From: Paenibacillus physcomitrellae
Lineage (GTDB): Bacteria; Bacillota; Bacilli; Paenibacillales; Paenibacillaceae
Assembly (NCBI RefSeq): GCF_002240225.1
Contig: NZ_CP022584.1
Location: 3,456,594 to 3,520,593, forward strand
Length of the DNA stretch: 64,000 bases
Reading direction: 5' to 3'
In this document: piece after piece, positions 61,844-64,000 of the stretch
How the letters are laid out: the number at the start of each line of letters is the position of its first letter
How positions within the stretch are numbered: position 1 is the stretch's first letter
Made by a program: the position numbers and the translations under genes
The notes under the pieces: model-generated
What the model was told of the DNA's origin: nothing
Seen by the model: only the letters and a program-made list of their open reading frames with translations
Databases searched by the model: none

Positions 61844-62136
61844 AAACAAACGTCCCCTCTCTCAAATCGCAATATATGTAAGTTAATCTACCATAGTTCT
61901 ATAATAGCACAGTTCTGTGCCGGGTTCTAATGTTAAAACGGGAATGCTTTAGTGAAATATAGTGGGAGCGGAGGGGGGGAATAACGATGAGGGGAGGAAG
62001 AGAAAGACAAAGTAGGCGGGAATTATTGGGGCGGAATTGAGGAGTTCGAAAATATGGGGTTTGGGATTAAGCGTGGAATTAATTTTGGAATTAAGGAGAT
62101 TGAAATTAAGAGAAAGTGTGGAGGGGACAGGCGGAT

Positions 62137-62187
62137 AAAAAAATTACCCCAAAGGAAGCCCGGCTTCTGCCCAGTTTCTTTGGGGTG
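62137..62187 (-). terminator. Terminator of the UvrD-like gene
   Basis: ACCCCAAAG and CTTTGGGGT perfect arms with a seven-T run on the minus strand, about 280 bases after the stop. Confidence 0.72.
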
Positions 62188-62222
62188 AAGTATGTCTGGA
62201 TCGGCTTCTCCATATGCCGCTC

Positions 62223-62357
62223 GACCGGTGAAACTTGATCAATGGAAATCCGACCGATGGAAACTCGGCTAATGGTAAATCAACTAATGTTAACTCGAAT
62301 AATGATAAATCGACCAAGTAGAAACTTGACCCGTAGAAACTTGCTTAGTGGAGAAAG
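62223..62357 (+). repeat. Degenerate 15-bp tandem array, about nine units
   Basis: Consensus GACCAATGGAAACTC. Units start at 62237, 62252, 62267, 62282, 62297, 62312, 62328 and 62343, with a partial unit before. The period is 15 except one 16-base unit. Confidence 0.8.
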
Positions 62358-62469
62358 AGGGACGCTCAGCCAAGCTGCAGCCGCCCTGCTATGTGCTGCG
62401 GCTTAGCCGATTAAGGCCCGCTGGCTCCGCTGGCCGCGGCTTGTCCGCCCGGCAGATGGCTTCCGGAGG

Positions 62470-64000
62470 TTAACGCGGAACATTCCGCGTTCCTTTTGCC
62501 ATCGGCGAACCGCACAGCGGGCAAACTCTTTCCGTCAGCTTCGCCTCGCGCTCGCTGACGATCCGGACCCAGGCTGCGCAGCCCTGGGCCGTGCACAGCC
62601 ACGCCGGCACGACGCGTCCGCGTGCCGGCGTGGCTGAAGCCGCTGCCGCAGCACCGCCGGCAGCGGACATGCCGCGCGCGCCGTTTGTGCCCGGCGCGCC
62701 GGCCGTGCCGCCGCCCGGGCTGCCCGCGGCGGCGATTTCACGCGCAGCGTTCCCGCGGTAGCCCGGGAACGCTGCGCCCGCCCGTGCGCCAGCCGCAGGC
62801 GAGCTGGCGCGGGCGATCCGGCCCGGGGCGGCTGTGCCGGCCCCAGGGCCAATGGCCGGCCGTGCCCCGCTGCGGGTCACGGTTCCGGCCTGCTCCGCCG
62901 CGGAGGCTGCGCCAAACGCGGCGAGCAGAAAGCGCGACACGTCCGCCTTCTTGCTCCGGTAGCGCGCGGGGGAGCTGATAACCAGCTCCTCCTTGGCCCG
63001 GGTAACGGCGACGTAAGCGAGGCGGCGCTCTTCTTCCAGCGCCGCTTCACTTTTCTGTCCGGCGGTCAGCTTCGGATGAATATCCTTCATCCGATCGGCA
63101 TCCAGCGCCGAGGCATGGGGCAGACTGCCTTCGGAGGCCCCGATCAGATAAACGACGGGGAACTCCAGCCCTTTGGAGCGGTGAATGGTCATCAGGGCGA
63201 CCCGGTTTCCCTGGTCTTCGAGCTTCCGCGTTCGTCCTTCCTCATTCTTAGCGACTACCTCATCCACAAAAGTCAGAAACTCTCCAATCCCGTTAAAGCG
63301 TTCAGCCGAGGTTTCGAGCTCGTCCAGCAGCTCTTTCAGCATTTCACGGTGCTGGGTCGCCTCCTGGCGTTCGTCGGTTTCCAGATAGCTGTTATAGAAG
63401 CCCGCGCGAATCTGCCGGATGGCTTCCACAGGGGTCAAGCGGCGAAGGGAGCGGATCAGCTCGATTCGGCCGTTGATTTTTTCAATCTGGAACTCCTTCA
63501 GTCCGGGCAGGGTGCGCAAATGGATCATCGGCCCTTTCTTGGCTCGGAGCTTCTCTTGTTCGGTAATGTGAGCCATCCCGAGATTCCGGTTAATATAGAG
63601 GGTTGGCAAAATGCTCTCGATCGCCTGGAAATCCCGGCGGTTCAGCGCAAGACGGAGATAATCCAGCACCGGTCTCACGACACGCTGCTGGTAGAGCAGC
63701 TGCCCATCTCCATAATCGATATACGGAATGCCGCGGAGCACCAGCTGCTCCAGCATGGCCCGGTTGTTGCTGGCGGCCCGGTATAGGATCGCATAATCGC
63801 CGTAGCTTCTTTTCCCTGTGACCACCTCGTGTTCGATCCGGTTCAGCAGGAATTCGGCCTCTTTATCCGTTGTGTATGGCCTTAAATACAGCGGTTTGAG
63901 CCCCTTGCTCTTCCGCGCGGCCTTCAGCGTTTTGACCCGCCGCTGCACATTGTGACGGATGATGTCATTGCCGAGACCGACAATATTCGGGCAGGAGCGG
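62470..64000 (-). CDS. UvrD/PcrA-like superfamily 1 helicase, 5' part outside window
   Basis: The frame is open to the window edge; the visible 510 residues are the C-terminal part. Motif V (NRVALMTIHRSKGLEFPVVY) and motif VI (EEERRLAYVAVTRAKEELVI) are intact; the Walker A box lies outside. The end differs from PcrA: an Ala/Gly/Pro-rich linker of about 110 residues, coded by very G+C-rich DNA (about 62600-62900), leads to a Cys4 module (WLCTAQGCAAW and VCPLCGSPM), probably zinc-binding. It is likely a DNA repair helicase like YjcD. A 3' terminator follows. Confidence 0.9.
   Translation of the reverse strand, partial: RSCPNIVGLGNDIIRHNVQRRVKTLKAARKSKGLKPLYLRPYTTDKEAEFLLNRIEHEVVTGKRSYGDYAILYRAASNNRAMLEQLVLRGIPYIDYGDGQLLYQQRVVRPVLDYLRLALNRRDFQAIESILPTLYINRNLGMAHITEQEKLRAKKGPMIHLRTLPGLKEFQIEKINGRIELIRSLRRLTPVEAIRQIRAGFYNSYLETDERQEATQHREMLKELLDELETSAERFNGIGEFLTFVDEVVAKNEEGRTRKLEDQGNRVALMTIHRSKGLEFPVVYLIGASEGSLPHASALDADRMKDIHPKLTAGQKSEAALEEERRLAYVAVTRAKEELVISSPARYRSKKADVSRFLLAAFGAASAAEQAGTVTRSGARPAIGPGAGTAAPGRIARASSPAAGARAGAAFPGYRGNAAREIAAAGSPGGGTAGAPGTNGARGMSAAGGAAAAASATPARGRVVPAWLCTAQGCAAWVRIVSEREAKLTERVCPLCGSPMAKGTRNVPR

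Larger units (their letters stand above)
61844..62469. other. Long gap with purine-rich DNA, a terminator and a 15-bp tandem array
   Basis: No well-supported gene. 61960-62120 is strongly purine-rich with repeated GGAATTA words. A frame of 17 codons (61987-62040, MRGGRERQSRRELLGRN) follows GGAGGGGGG. The helicase terminator is at 62137-62187. The array at 62223-62357 is open in one frame from ATG 62242 to TAG 62404 but has no ribosome binding site. Confidence 0.55.

Overview
The window reads as a chromosomal segment of a spore-forming, low-to-mid G+C Firmicute, most likely Paenibacillaceae (Paenibacillus-like). The grounds are strong AGGAGG-type ribosome binding sites, a GerA-type germinant receptor operon, a PdaA-type spore cortex deacetylase, lipoproteins with Gram-positive lipoboxes, and many genes whose nearest recognisable relatives are Bacillus proteins (YjlB, YjlC, Ndh, CydABCD, AdeC, PepF, CidR/LrgAB). 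All identifications are from reading translations and motifs; no database search was run. I saw no rRNA, tRNA or CRISPR array.

Layout. The left edge holds the first codons of an alpha-amylase, then an HNH nuclease gene and a YjlB-type cupin (0-2 kb), then two small or unknown genes. From 3 to 10.6 kb is a sugar block: a three-gene carbohydrate ABC importer, a GH51 alpha-L-arabinofuranosidase, a divergent ArsR-type regulator and an AraM/EgsA-type glycerol-1-phosphate dehydrogenase. Good catabolite-repression (cre) sites stand in front of the arabinofuranosidase and of egsA. From 10.9 to 18.7 kb lie a thioredoxin-like protein, a yjlC-ndh respiratory pair behind a leader terminator, a Tet(M)-like GTPase, an IF-3 paralogue and a chemotaxis receptor.

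The most unusual region is 18.9-27.7 kb. Two secreted low-complexity proteins, one built of about twelve copies of a VLDxxLNVLKDE motif, precede a gerKA-gerKC-gerKB-type operon. In this operon the A subunit carries a hydrophilic N-terminal extension of roughly 385 residues and the B subunit a Gln/Asp-rich tail of roughly 150 residues. A small basic protein follows. From 27.8 to 36.3 kb come a divergent pyruvate kinase, a DUF4023-like peptide, a catalase behind an unusual GATC-rich array, an S9 peptidase, an IS200/IS605 element and adenine deaminase.

The cydABCD operon (37-43 kb) sits behind two perfect Rex/FNR-type palindromes and a divergent 35-residue membrane peptide. It is followed by a Fur-box-controlled siderophore-binding lipoprotein, two TM2 proteins, an Rrf2-nitroreductase pair, an EmrAB-type efflux pair, a WrbA-like flavoprotein, and an MBOAT/SGNH pair that probably O-acetylates an extracytoplasmic polymer. 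Then come lrgAB with a divergent CidR-like regulator, pdaA, a soluble six-PAS histidine kinase, pepF, and finally, cut by the right edge, a UvrD-family helicase with a GC-rich Ala/Gly linker. A 15-bp tandem array lies downstream of the helicase.
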